This document shows, in pieces, positions 8,680-17,512 of a DNA stretch of 64,000 nt. A program made the translations under genes and the position numbers. The notes beneath the pieces are model-generated. The model ran no database searches, was not told where the DNA came from, and was given only the letters and a program-made list of their open reading frames with translations. Source of the stretch: Fibrella rubiginis (lineage in GTDB: Bacteria > Bacteroidota > Bacteroidia > Cytophagales > Spirosomataceae); NCBI RefSeq assembly GCF_017353185.1, contig NZ_JAFMYV010000001.1, forward strand, positions 744,001 to 808,000, read 5' to 3'. How positions within the stretch are numbered: the stretch's first letter is position 1; every line of letters begins with the position of its first letter.

Positions 8680-9600
8680 TCACCAGTTCTTGTCTTTCAA
8701 AAATTTGTCCAGATCGGCGCGGGGCATGGGGACTTTGGTGGGATTGGCGTCGATCCATTTCAGGAAAGCCTGCTTGATGTCGGCGGTCCAGGCCTGATCG
8801 ATCTGGCCGGGGGTGTACTTGCCTTCGCGCAGCATCTGGTGACCAAACCCGTCCTGCAATCCAATGAATTCTGCGTTGAGGATCACTTTTTCGGCCAGGT
8901 GAGCAGGGATGAAAATGACGCCTTCTTTTTTGGCCAGCACCACGTCGCCGGGAAGCACAATGGCCCGCCCAATGCGGATGGGGCAGTTGACGCAGGTCAT
9001 GGTCATCTCCTGAATGTAGCTGGGGTCAAACCCGCGTACCCAGCCGTTAAAGCCGGCAATGTCTTCCAGCCCCTCCAGGTCGCGCACGCTGCCGTCGAAG
9101 ATGATGCCCGTTTTCGTTTTGGCGTAGATCGAATTGCCCAGGTTGTCGCCAATGAGGGTACCCCACACAATTTTGCCCATACCGTCGGCCACGTAGACAT
9201 CGCCGTTCTGGAGCATGTCGATGGGCCACGAGTTGGTGTTTCCTTTGCGGCCCTGGGTTTTGCCAAGCTCTTTAATGGGCTTCTCCATGTCGGGCCGGGC
9301 GGGCATATACTGGGCCGTGAGCACCCGCCCCACCATCGGCTGGTCGGGTCGGATGATCTGCCAGTTACCGTCGAACTGATTATTGTAGCCTTCGCCTTTC
9401 AGGATGCCCCATGCTTCTTCCAAAGACACTTTTTTGAGCCGTTGCAGTAGTCCGTCCGATACCTTCGGGCGACCATCAGCCATGCGTTCGCCGGTCCAGG
9501 CAGCCGTGTAGAATTGGAGTTGCTCTTTGGGCATCTGAATCTGTGCGAAAGCAGGCAGGCAAAAGGCGATTGACAGGGCGGAGAGGAATAGGTTTTTCAT
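8680..9600 (-). CDS. Exported RraA-like / HMG-aldolase-fold protein
   Basis: 306 residues. An N-terminal signal peptide (to about residue 19, ..LPAFA/Q) is followed by the RraA-like fold from about residue 50. The family signature is present: GTLIGDNL at about 145-152, then GIIFDGSVRD with Arg173 and Asp174 at the positions that bind substrate and Mg2+ in the oxaloacetate decarboxylase/HMG aldolase members, then PGDVVLAKKEGVIFIP. Members with these residues are usually class II aldolases or decarboxylases of oxo-acids rather than RNase E inhibitors. Export from the cytoplasm is unusual for the family. It is divergent from the Tat-exported enolase-superfamily gene at 9698. Confidence 0.82.
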   Translation of the reverse strand: MKNLFLSALSIAFCLPAFAQIQMPKEQLQFYTAAWTGERMADGRPKVSDGLLQRLKKVSLEEAWGILKGEGYNNQFDGNWQIIRPDQPMVGRVLTAQYMPARPDMEKPIKELGKTQGRKGNTNSWPIDMLQNGDVYVADGMGKIVWGTLIGDNLGNSIYAKTKTGIIFDGSVRDLEGLEDIAGFNGWVRGFDPSYIQEMTMTCVNCPIRIGRAIVLPGDVVLAKKEGVIFIPAHLAEKVILNAEFIGLQDGFGHQMLREGKYTPGQIDQAWTADIKQAFLKWIDANPTKVPMPRADLDKFLKDKNW

Positions 9601-9697
9601 ACTATAGAATTGGTCGTTAAGGATTTACCGGGAAAGTAACTGACGTAAGTAAAATACTAGTAGGTGCTGGTTTTGAGGGAAAACCGCCCTTACTCTT

Positions 9698-11188
9698 ATG
9701 AAAAAAGCCCTACTCAACCTGCTCCGGCAAACGCCCGACAAACCTGTTGCACTGACGCCCACTGCCACACCACCACTCCTGGTGCCTTCTGCCCCTTCGC
9801 GGCGCGATTTCCTGCAAAAATCGTCGCTCGGTGGGCTGTCGGTGGGTTTGCTGTTCGATAAGCTGAAAAGCCCGTTTGCCGTTGATCAGGAACTGGAGTT
9901 TACCACCCAGAAAGTGAACCGCAGCGCGGCCCCGTCCGACCTGAAGATTACGGACATGCGCATTGCCAACCTGGTGGGAGTGCCCTTTAGCAGCCCTATC
10001 ATCCGTATCGACACCAACCAGGGTTTGGTGGGTTGGGGTGAAGTGCGCGACGGTGCCAGCCCCAACTACGCCCTGATGCTAAAGCAGCGCCTGCTGGGCA
10101 AAAACCCCTGCAACGTGGAGCAACTGTTTAAGGTAATCAAGCAGTTTGGTGGGCATGGCCGGGCGGCGGGCGGCGTTTGCGGTGTGGAAATGGCGCTTTG
10201 GGATCTGGCCGGAAAAGCTTATAACGTGCCTGTTTATCAGATGCTTGGCGGCAAATACCGCGATCAGGTACGCCTCTACGCCGACACGCCCGAAGGCGGC
10301 ACGTATGAGGAGTTTGCCACCAACATGAAAAAGCGGACGGGCAAGGGTTACTCTTTCCTGAAAATGGATTTCGGCATCGGCATGCTGGCCGGGCAGAAAG
10401 ACATGCTCGTGGGGGCCAACGTCTGGGACATCACCAATCAGTATAATGGTAAGGAGAACAAAGTGGGCAACTATGGCATGACCAAGCATCCTTTCACGCG
10501 GATTCAGGTCACGAAAAAAGGCCTCGACAAACTGGTGGAGCACGTGGGCAAAGTGCGCGACATTGTAGGCTACGACGTGCCCCTTGCCGCCGACCATTTC
10601 GGCCATTTCGACGTCAACACGGCCATTCAGATTGGCAAGGCGATGGAGCCGTTCCGGCTGGCATGGCTCGAAGACATGGTGCCCTGGTTCTATACCGATC
10701 AGTGGAAACAGATCACCAACGCCATTGACACGCCGACGCTCACAGGCGAAGATATTTTCCTGAAAGAGGAGTTTATCAAGCTCATCGACAACCGCGCCGT
10801 CGACATGATCCATCCCGACCTGGCCTCGTCGGGCGGAATTCTGGAAACGAAAAAGATTGGCGACTACGCCGAAGAAGCGGGCGTTCCGATGGCTATGCAC
10901 TTCGCCGGATCACCCATTTCCATGATGGCCAACGTGCATTGCGCCGCCGCCACCGAAAACTTTGTGGCCCTGGAACACCACGGGGTAGACGTAGACGGTT
11001 GGGAAGACATTGTCACAGGCCTGAAACCCATCGTCGACAACGGCTTTGTGCGTGTACCCGACAAACCCGGCCTGGGCGTGGAACTGAACGAAGAAGTCGC
11101 CAAAAAATTCCTCAAAAAAGGCGGCACCTGGTTCGCCCCCACCGACGTCTGGAACACCCGCGATTCGTGGGATCGGGAGTGGAGTTAA
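9698..11188 (+). CDS. Mandelate racemase/muconate lactonizing-type enzyme with Tat signal
   Basis: 496 residues. A twin-arginine motif SRRDFLQKS (Arg35-Arg36) and a hydrophobic stretch predict export of the folded enzyme. The enolase-superfamily capping domain (about 85-195) and barrel (about 200-460) follow. The Mg2+ ligands are visible as Asp299 (AADHFG), Glu325 (LEDMVPW) and Glu351 (TGEDIF), with a Lys in FLKMDFG and a His in AMHFAG as likely acid/base residues. It probably dehydrates or epimerises a sugar acid, but the substrate is not readable. The divergent RraA-like aldolase/decarboxylase, also exported, could act on the dehydration product; that link is inference. Confidence 0.88.
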   Translation: MKKALLNLLRQTPDKPVALTPTATPPLLVPSAPSRRDFLQKSSLGGLSVGLLFDKLKSPFAVDQELEFTTQKVNRSAAPSDLKITDMRIANLVGVPFSSPIIRIDTNQGLVGWGEVRDGASPNYALMLKQRLLGKNPCNVEQLFKVIKQFGGHGRAAGGVCGVEMALWDLAGKAYNVPVYQMLGGKYRDQVRLYADTPEGGTYEEFATNMKKRTGKGYSFLKMDFGIGMLAGQKDMLVGANVWDITNQYNGKENKVGNYGMTKHPFTRIQVTKKGLDKLVEHVGKVRDIVGYDVPLAADHFGHFDVNTAIQIGKAMEPFRLAWLEDMVPWFYTDQWKQITNAIDTPTLTGEDIFLKEEFIKLIDNRAVDMIHPDLASSGGILETKKIGDYAEEAGVPMAMHFAGSPISMMANVHCAAATENFVALEHHGVDVDGWEDIVTGLKPIVDNGFVRVPDKPGLGVELNEEVAKKFLKKGGTWFAPTDVWNTRDSWDREWS

Positions 11189-11190
11189 AC

Positions 11191-11287
11191 GTGTTTAAGG
11201 TTCAACGTCTAACGTTCAAAGTTGCTGACGCATAGGTATTGCTCACGCGTCAGCAACTTTGAACGTTAGACGTTGAACCTTAAACAC
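11191..11287. repeat. Heptamer hairpin D
   Basis: Perfect 41-bp inverted repeat (11191-11231 and 11247-11287) with a 15-bp loop, located between convergent genes. The arm resolves into four 7-bp words, GTTTAAG GTTCAAC GTCTAAC GTTCAAA, then the core GTTGCTGACGC. A hairpin this long would stop or shield transcripts from both sides. Confidence 0.95.
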
Positions 11288-11290
11288 TAT

Positions 11291-13771
11291 TCACTTTTCA
11301 CAGTCCAGCCAATCGTAACCTGGCTCAATGGGAGCACCGTCGGGGGCGGCAAGGGCGGTGCTGGTTACGGGAGGCTGTTGGGGGTTAGTCTCATATTGTC
11401 GAATAAGCCACAGCAACTGGCTATCGCTGCCGTGGTTTAAGGGAGAACGCACGGAGTGGTCTATGACAAAATAGTAGCGGATGTGCTGAATAGCATCATG
11501 TGCCACGGCCCGTACCCGACTGTCAGCGTCTTTATCGGTGGCCAGCGCAATCAGACTTTCGAGTAGGCGTCGACTGGTCATCTGCTGAATAGCTTCAGCG
11601 TAGGTACGCGCTTCACCCTTGTAGTACTCCTGCGGTTTAAAAGTCAGGTCGATCAGGCCTTTAAGCATATCGGTCATACCGGGCATGGCGGGGTTTTGCG
11701 CTTTCTGGTTCAGCAGGCGGGCGCAGCGTTCGGGGTTTAATAGCAGCCGGAGTGTAAGGTTGGCAGCGGCTTCGGGTGGGCCCATGGGGTCGAAGGTGAG
11801 GCCGGTATGGCGCTTGAATACCTCGCGGGGGTTGGGGTCGTAGCCAAAAGCGCGGGGTGGAATCAGGTCCAGAATAGCCTTCGGTACAGCCAGTGTTTTT
11901 GGGTCGAGCGTTGTGATCAACCCGGCCAGGGCACGGCGTTGCCTATCAGCAGGGACCGTCTCGACAACCGGCTGCCCGTCGCCGCGGAGCGCATAGCTGT
12001 ACGACACGCCACCCAGCACTTTGCTCGTAGCCTCGACCTGGTAGCGGTGGAACATGTACATTGGCACCAGCACCTCTTCCAGATTAGCCATGGGTGTACC
12101 CACCGGAATTTTCGACGCGCTGAAATTGTCGAGGGCAATCTGCCGGATGTTCAGCGTACGGGAAAGCTCGGCCACGGCGTCGGTACCTCCTGCGTCCCAG
12201 AGATGTGTCTGAGGGTGAGCACTGCCTTCGGGGCGGGCATCCTGATCGCTCAGAAACTTCAACCCCCGCTTCAGATAAGCCTGAATAAGCGCATCCAGGG
12301 CCGTTTTTTCGTTTGTGCCCTTCGGGAAATCCTGATAGCCGTAGGTAATAGCCGCCTTGTCCCATTCACCAATGCCACGGGCGTAGGCACTATCCAGCGA
12401 CAGTTTATTACCCGCCAGAATAGTTACCTGCGGGTGGGGGTAGTCCATCACCGACGACCGGTTGACGGTGCTGGCGATGTAGTTGTGGGGCAGACCCAGC
12501 GTGTGGCCCACCTCGTGCGCCGCCAACTGCCGAAGCCGGGCCAGGGCCATTGGCATCAGCGCGGCGGTGTCGGCGGCGTTATTCTCGAAACGGGCCATCA
12601 GCCCCTGCGCAATGAGGTAATCCTGCCGCACCCGCAGCGATCCCAGCGTGACCTTGCCTTTCAGAATCTCGCCCGTGCGCGGGTCGGTGATGCTGGCTCC
12701 GTAGCTCCACCCGCGCGTGGACCGGTGTACCCACTGAATCACGTTATAGCGAATGTCCATGGGGTCGGCGTCGGCGGGTAATAGCCTCACCTGAAATGCG
12801 TTACGATAGCCAGCGGCCTCAAACGCCTGATTCCACCAACTCGTACCTTCCATCAGCGCCGACCGGATGGGTTCGGGAGCGCCGGGGTCCATGTAATAGA
12901 TGATGGGCTTCACCGGGTCGCTGATGGCGGCCGAGGGGTCTTTTTTGGCCAGCCGGTGCCGCGTGATATAGCGCTTCTGAATGGGCTGACTCACGGGCGA
13001 GGCGTAATCGAAAAACTCGATATTGTTCAGGCCCGACCGGGGGTCGAACAGGCGGGGCGTGTAGGAGCCATCCAGCGGGGGCAGTTCCACAAACGAGTGG
13101 TGCTGCCGCATGGTTACGGCCGTCGGTGTAGGCACCACCTGCCGCAAATAAGGGCCGGGCGCGTCGCCGGCAAGGGTGATCGTGGCTTCAAATTCGGTGT
13201 TTTTCGGGAAGGCTTTGGTGCGGGGCAGGTAGAGCGCACAGCGGCTGGCATCGACTTTAAAGGTGCCCTGTTTGGTCTGCGAAATGGCCTGCACAGCGCC
13301 CACAGCATCCTGTAGCAGAAAGGGCGTCAGGTCCACCAGCACCCTCCGATTCGGGTCGTTTCCCTCTTCAGCGACAATCTCGAAACCGGCGTGGACCGAC
13401 TGCGCAAATGACTCGGCTACGGCACGGCGCTCCAGCGAATCGCGGCTGAGGGCGCGGTAGCCGTAGTTGGGTTCAATCATGAGCACTTTATTGCCGCTCC
13501 GCTCAAACGTGACTACGTGTTCAGCACCCAGGCGGCCCCGGTCCAGGCCAATGTCGTTGGAGCCAACGCCCTGCGCCAGGGTAGGGTAGTAGAGCAGTTC
13601 CTGCCCGAATTTGTCAATTTCGAGCCAGATTTTGCCTTTTTTGGCATCCCAGTAGAAAGTCAAAAAGCCCGGCCGTTTGTCCATCCCGGCGGTAAAGGCG
13701 GTGATGGTTTGGGCCAACAGGGGCGGGGTCAGCAGCGTAAGCAGCAGGACAAGCGAGTAGCGATGACGCAT
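11291..13771 (-). CDS. Zinc-dependent metalloprotease (DUF5117/DUF4953)
   Basis: 826 residues with signal peptide (to about residue 20). The N-terminal third (DKRPGFLTFYWDAKKGKIWLEI .. EHVVTFERSGNKVLMIEPN) matches DUF5117. The central part with PIIYYMDPGAPEPIR and NVIQWVHRSTRGWSYGASITDPRTGEI matches DUF4953, ending in the metzincin-type zinc site HEVGHTLGLPHN (His419, Glu420, His423, third ligand His429). A C-terminal helical region of about 350 residues follows. It is a periplasmic or secreted endopeptidase of a family widespread in Bacteroidota; physiological targets are unknown. Transcription is convergent with the enolase-superfamily gene. Confidence 0.9.
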   Translation of the reverse strand: MRHRYSLVLLLTLLTPPLLAQTITAFTAGMDKRPGFLTFYWDAKKGKIWLEIDKFGQELLYYPTLAQGVGSNDIGLDRGRLGAEHVVTFERSGNKVLMIEPNYGYRALSRDSLERRAVAESFAQSVHAGFEIVAEEGNDPNRRVLVDLTPFLLQDAVGAVQAISQTKQGTFKVDASRCALYLPRTKAFPKNTEFEATITLAGDAPGPYLRQVVPTPTAVTMRQHHSFVELPPLDGSYTPRLFDPRSGLNNIEFFDYASPVSQPIQKRYITRHRLAKKDPSAAISDPVKPIIYYMDPGAPEPIRSALMEGTSWWNQAFEAAGYRNAFQVRLLPADADPMDIRYNVIQWVHRSTRGWSYGASITDPRTGEILKGKVTLGSLRVRQDYLIAQGLMARFENNAADTAALMPMALARLRQLAAHEVGHTLGLPHNYIASTVNRSSVMDYPHPQVTILAGNKLSLDSAYARGIGEWDKAAITYGYQDFPKGTNEKTALDALIQAYLKRGLKFLSDQDARPEGSAHPQTHLWDAGGTDAVAELSRTLNIRQIALDNFSASKIPVGTPMANLEEVLVPMYMFHRYQVEATSKVLGGVSYSYALRGDGQPVVETVPADRQRRALAGLITTLDPKTLAVPKAILDLIPPRAFGYDPNPREVFKRHTGLTFDPMGPPEAAANLTLRLLLNPERCARLLNQKAQNPAMPGMTDMLKGLIDLTFKPQEYYKGEARTYAEAIQQMTSRRLLESLIALATDKDADSRVRAVAHDAIQHIRYYFVIDHSVRSPLNHGSDSQLLWLIRQYETNPQQPPVTSTALAAPDGAPIEPGYDWLDCEK

Positions 13772-13944
13772 AGTGAGTAGGTTGTATAGACCGGGAAAAT
13801 AGCTGTTTTTAGGCAGTTTGCACCTTAATTGCGAATTCCCTACCTGTACTAGTTAATGAGGTTGTTGGTGGCTTCGCGCTACGTGCCCTTTCGTAGTAAA
13901 TCGACAGCCGGGTTTGCTTCATTGGCTAACCAAATTTCCACCCG

Positions 13945-15399
13945 ATGAACGCCTGGCTCTACCTGCTCTTTACGCTCCTGGCCACCCCCGCAATAGCTCA
14001 AACCACCTATTGCAACCCTATCGACCTCGATTATCGGTATAATTTCGAACAAACCAACGAGGGTATTTCCTACCGCTCCGGGGCCGACCCGGTCATCATC
14101 CGGCATAAGAACGCCTACTACCTCTTCGCTACCATTCAGGGCGGCTACTGGCACTCGACCGATATGCTCAACTGGAAATTTATCACTCCGTCGATGTGGC
14201 CGATGGAAGACATGTGCGCCCCCGCTGCCGAGTCGGTGGGGGATACGCTGTATTTGTTCCAGTCTACATTTGAGCAGCGGCCCATCCTGATGTCGACGGC
14301 CCCCGAAACGGGCAAACTTCAATTTTATAACCGCTGGCTGCCGCGCCTGCCCAAAGACATTGGCCCCTGGGATCCGGCCCTTTTCCACGACCCCGATACC
14401 GACAAATGGTATATGTACTGGGGGTCGTCGAACGTGTATCCGATTTTCGGGGCCGAACTCGACAAGAGTCGTAACCTGACCTACGCCGACCGGAACCTCG
14501 CCACGGCCTACAAACCCATGTTCTGGCTCGACCCGTGGGTGCATGGCTGGGAGCGCTTCGGCCCCAACCACGCCGACCTGGTGAAACCGTTTACCGAGGG
14601 TGCCTGGATGACCAAGCATAACGGTACCTACTACCTCCAGTATGCCGCGCCCGGCACCGAATACAATGTTTATGCCAACGGCACCTACACCAGCAAATCG
14701 CCACTGGGACCGTGGGACTATGCGCCTTACAATCCCATCGCCTATCACCCCGGCGGCTATGCTACGGGCTGTGGCCACGGCAACACATTTCAGGACGAAT
14801 GGGGCAACTACTGGAACACCGGTACCTCGTGGATTGGCCTCGTGTGGGGTATGGAACGGCGCATGGTGATGCATCCGGCAGGGTTTGACAAGACCGACCA
14901 ACTCTACGCCGACACCCGCTTCGGCGACTGGCCGCACAAAATGCCAACGGGTAAATGGGATACCCAAAACGGACCAAAAGCCGAGGATACGTTCATGGGC
15001 TGGATGCTGCTGAACTACAAAAAGCCCGTTACGGCCAGTTCCACCCTCGACACCCTCCGGGCGGGCTTTGTCGTGGACGAAAACCCGCGCACGTTCTGGG
15101 CTACGCGCAACAAACCCGGCGAAACCCTGACCGTTGATTTGGGCAGTGACCAAACCGTCCGGGCGGTGCAGGTGAACTACGTAGACCATAAAAACACGAT
15201 CTTCAAAACGGATGCCCAGGTCTACACCCAGTTTAAACTATTGGGGTCGTCAGACAACAAAACATGGCGCACCCTGGCCGACCTCACCGATACCACCCGC
15301 TACGGTAAGCGCGACCGGGCCTGCGCCTATGTAGCGCTGCCCAACGCCGAAAAAGCCCGCTATGTGCGCTACGAGCATGTCTATACCGCCGGCCCCTAA
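13945..15399 (+). CDS. GH43-type glycosidase with F5/8 discoidin domain, 3' end frameshifted
   Basis: 484 residues as it stands. Signal peptide (..AIAQ), then a five-bladed GH43-like catalytic domain at about 20-330. The general base Asp48 sits in GADPVI, and DPALFHDPDTDKWYMYWGSS contains the pKa-modulating Asp. Family members act on arabinan, xylan and related side chains. A discoidin (F5/8 C) module at about 350-484 (VTASSTLDTLRAGFVVDENPRTFWAT .. VRYVRYEHV) probably binds glycans. The frame stops at TAA 15397-15399 in the middle of the conserved VYTAGP..NGFRIFG sequence. Reading resumes in the next frame to 15722 (see the adjacent entry), so one base has been lost in the C-run at 15393-15396. 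Confidence 0.85.
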   Translation: MNAWLYLLFTLLATPAIAQTTYCNPIDLDYRYNFEQTNEGISYRSGADPVIIRHKNAYYLFATIQGGYWHSTDMLNWKFITPSMWPMEDMCAPAAESVGDTLYLFQSTFEQRPILMSTAPETGKLQFYNRWLPRLPKDIGPWDPALFHDPDTDKWYMYWGSSNVYPIFGAELDKSRNLTYADRNLATAYKPMFWLDPWVHGWERFGPNHADLVKPFTEGAWMTKHNGTYYLQYAAPGTEYNVYANGTYTSKSPLGPWDYAPYNPIAYHPGGYATGCGHGNTFQDEWGNYWNTGTSWIGLVWGMERRMVMHPAGFDKTDQLYADTRFGDWPHKMPTGKWDTQNGPKAEDTFMGWMLLNYKKPVTASSTLDTLRAGFVVDENPRTFWATRNKPGETLTVDLGSDQTVRAVQVNYVDHKNTIFKTDAQVYTQFKLLGSSDNKTWRTLADLTDTTRYGKRDRACAYVALPNAEKARYVRYEHVYTAGP

Positions 15400-15722
15400 A
15401 TGGGTTCCGTATCTTTGGAAATGGCACGGGCAAAGCCCCGGTAACGCCCACTGGACTACTGGCGAAACGGCAAAAAGATGACCGGAATGCCGACCTGAGC
15501 TGGCAACCTGTACCCGGCGCTCTGGGCTACAACATCCGCTGGGGCATTGCCCCCAATAAACTCTACCAGACTTACCAGTTCTGGTCCAACGACCAATTTG
15601 GCAGGCCCGGCAAACCGTTTGAACTCCGCGCCCTGAACCGGGGTGTGGCCTATTATTTCGCCGTGGAAGCCTTCAACGAAAACGGCGTTTCGGGCCTAAG
15701 CGAAGTGGTTGAAGGGAAGTGA
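15399..15722 (+). pseudogene. Displaced C-terminal Fn3 domain of the GH43 protein
   Basis: From AAT at 15399 the frame one base out from the glycosidase gene stays open for 107 codons and ends at TGA 15720-15722. It reads NGFRIFGNGTGKAPVTPTG and continues through DLSWQPVPGALGYNIRWG, ALNRGVAYYFAVEAFNENGVSG, a clear fibronectin type III domain. Adding a single C to the run at 15393-15396 would join it seamlessly as ..YTAGP-L-NGFRIFG. It has no start codon of its own in a sensible place. It is either a true frameshift mutation or a homopolymer sequencing error. Confidence 0.85.
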
Positions 15723-15787
15723 AATGTACCTTGCGAAAGCCACATTTTGGGCGTAAACTTGTTCAGCCACTCAGCAACGAAGAACCC

Positions 15788-16417
15788 ATGACCACGATTG
15801 CCGAAAAGAGACCGCGTCGTAAAGCAAGCGAACTTATAGCTCCGGCTATTTCCTCTGCACTTATCTATGAGTTGTGGGATGGAAAACAGGTGTACTACAA
15901 GGACTACCGCGCTGTGATGACGGGGAAGAAAACTATAGAAGAAGTTGTATCTTGTTCCGATTTACAGGGTGTGCTGGTATCACTGATTCATGGCCATTTG
16001 TTTGGCATAATCAACCGCAAAAAATACCTGCTGGCCACCAACGAGATCGGTATTCACCTGGCGTTGAACAACAACCTCGCCAATGATGTGGTCATCTACG
16101 ATAAAGAATCCGTTGGTAAACTGAAAGGTAAATTATTCGATGTGCCACCGAAAGTGGTGATTGAAGTAGACATCAAAGCTGATGCCGCTGAGTTCGATAA
16201 TGGCTCTGACGGGTACCTGATGGAGAAGGCCCGTAAACTGCTCGACTTCGGCGTGGAAGGGGTATTATGGATCATTACCAATGCCCAAAAAACCTACGTC
16301 ATCAATAAGAATGACCCTACCTGATACGTGGTCGACTGGTCAGAAAATATCACCGTTCTCGATGGCTGTATTCTCAATATCAAGCAGTTGCTTGATGAGG
16401 ATGAAATAGAATACTGA
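15788..16417 (+). pseudogene. Uma2-family PD-(D/E)XK protein interrupted by an in-frame stop
   Basis: ATG at 15788 gives a protein of the Uma2 (DUF820) family, a PD-(D/E)XK nuclease fold common in bacteria with unclear biology. GIHLALNNNLANDVVIYD and PPKVVIEVDIKAD carry the acidic residues and Lys of the fold, and KLLDFGVEGVLWIITNAQKTYVI is the characteristic core. A TGA at 16322-16324 stops it after NKNDPT. The same frame continues without it for another 30 codons (YVVDWSENITVLDGCILNIKQLL) to TGA 16415-16417, which is the normal C-terminus of the family. A single change of a Trp codon to TGA would explain it. An upstream in-frame start codon near 15719 lacks the family match. Confidence 0.8.
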
Positions 16418-16426
16418 AGGATTGAT

Positions 16427-16506
16427 GACTCGTAAACGATGAGTGGTAAGCAGGCTGATGTGTGCATTCTTGCATCAGCCTGCTTACCACTCATCGTTTA
16501 CGAGTC
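16427..16506. repeat. Heptamer hairpin E
   Basis: Perfect 34-bp inverted repeat (16427-16460 and 16473-16506), 12-bp loop, between convergent genes. The words read GACTCGT AAACGAT GAGTGGT AAGCAGG then CTGATG. The right arm overlaps the stop codon of the gene ending at 16505. Confidence 0.95.
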
Positions 16507-16900
16507 AATTCAAATGTACCAGCGCCGATTTGTACACGCGTGATTCGAGGCTGTCGAGCCACTCGTTGAGGTCGTTGCTTTCGTAGCGGGCGTTGGTGAG
16601 TTCAGCGTCTACCTGACGGAGCAGGAAATACAGTTCGTGGACATGGCACCATTGCTGGTTGAGCGCGGCGGCATGGTCGGCAGAGGTGGGGCGCTGACGG
16701 CTTTCGGCGGTGAGGCGACGCAGGCTTTGGCGCAGGTGGTAGCGCAACGTCATCAGGCGGCTAGCCACAGGCAATGAGTGATGTTGCCGCTCCAGTTGGG
16801 ATATACCCCGCGATAGGAGGGTATTGCGGTGATTCAGTTGGTCGGAGACCACCATCCAAGCTTGTTCGGCCTGAAGGGCTTCATACGTGATGCTTCTCAT
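16505..16900 (-). CDS. Hypothetical helical protein
   Basis: 131 residues, no signal peptide. It looks all-helical and charged, with repeated Leu/Arg patterns (LERQHHSLPVASRLMTLRYHLRQSLRRL) and a C-terminal ESNDLNEWLDSLESRVYKSALVHLN. It may be a small cytoplasmic coiled or four-helix protein. I recognise no family. It lies upstream of and divergent from rpsT. Confidence 0.55.
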   Translation of the reverse strand: MRSITYEALQAEQAWMVVSDQLNHRNTLLSRGISQLERQHHSLPVASRLMTLRYHLRQSLRRLTAESRQRPTSADHAAALNQQWCHVHELYFLLRQVDAELTNARYESNDLNEWLDSLESRVYKSALVHLN

Positions 16901-17072
16901 AGTAGTAAATGTTACGGACCCAAATCTATTAATTTGACCGAATAAATAGCGTGCCAGTTTAATGGCGACACAGATTAAATTTTGCGAATTCGTTTATATG
17001 CCAAATAATTACCCAATTTTTAATTCAGTTTGTTGCCGAACAACAAATGCACGGCTGAATTGGGGTTATTAC

Positions 17073-17103
17073 TTGTGATTATCGGGGTAAACTGCTACTT
17101 TTG
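17073..17103 (+). promoter_or_regulatory. Bacteroidota sigma-70 promoter of rpsT
   Basis: TTG at 17073-17075, a 20-bp spacer, then TACTTTTG at 17096-17103 matches the Bacteroidota consensus TTG-N19..21-TAnnTTTG exactly. Transcription would begin near 17110, leaving a leader of about 30 nt before the rpsT ATG at 17140. Confidence 0.8.
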
Positions 17104-17139
17104 CGCACTCATTTCGGAAACCGAACACATTCAGTACCA

Positions 17140-17406
17140 ATGGCAAATCATAAAAATACCAAGAAAGCGATACGGACTAATGCCAAAAAGCGGCTCCTGA
17201 ACCGCTACCAGGCCGTAACCGCCCGTAACCTCGTGAAGCGGCTACGTCTGAGCCACGACCACGCTGAAGCCAGCGACCTGCTCAAGACCGTTATCTCGAA
17301 GCTTGACAAACTGGCCAAGAGAAACATTATCCATAAAAACAAAGCCGCCAACAATAAGTCGAAGTTGACGCGCTTTGTGAACAAAATGGCACCTGTAGCC
17401 GCGTAA
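17140..17406 (+). CDS. rpsT: 30S ribosomal protein S20
   Basis: Start chosen at ATG 17140 because MANHKNTKKAIRTNAKKRLLNR is the conserved S20 N-terminus; an upstream in-frame TTG lies inside the promoter. 88 residues, very basic, three helices, ending with KANNKSKLTRFVNKM, as expected for S20, which binds the 5' domain of 16S rRNA early in 30S assembly. It is monocistronic, with a consensus promoter 5' and an intrinsic terminator at 17437. Confidence 0.97.
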   Translation: MANHKNTKKAIRTNAKKRLLNRYQAVTARNLVKRLRLSHDHAEASDLLKTVISKLDKLAKRNIIHKNKAANNKSKLTRFVNKMAPVAA

Positions 17407-17436
17407 AGAGCAGGCTACTTTCCAGTACCACACGGA

Positions 17437-17466
17437 CCTTATCTGCCTAGTCGGATAAGGTTTTTT
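17437..17466 (+). terminator. Intrinsic terminator of rpsT
   Basis: A 7-bp stem CCTTATC (17437-17443) / GATAAGG (17454-17460), 10-nt loop, followed at once by six T (17461-17466). It lies 30 bp after the rpsT stop codon. Confidence 0.85.
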
Positions 17467-17512
17467 GTTGTCTGGTCGGTACTTTGCAAGCCCACTTGTA
17501 ACCTACCTGACT

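Noticed and set aside
13879-15189. 436-codon minus-strand frame
   Set aside because: It is antisense to the GH43 gene; its translation lacks any recognisable domain whereas the plus strand has catalytic motifs.
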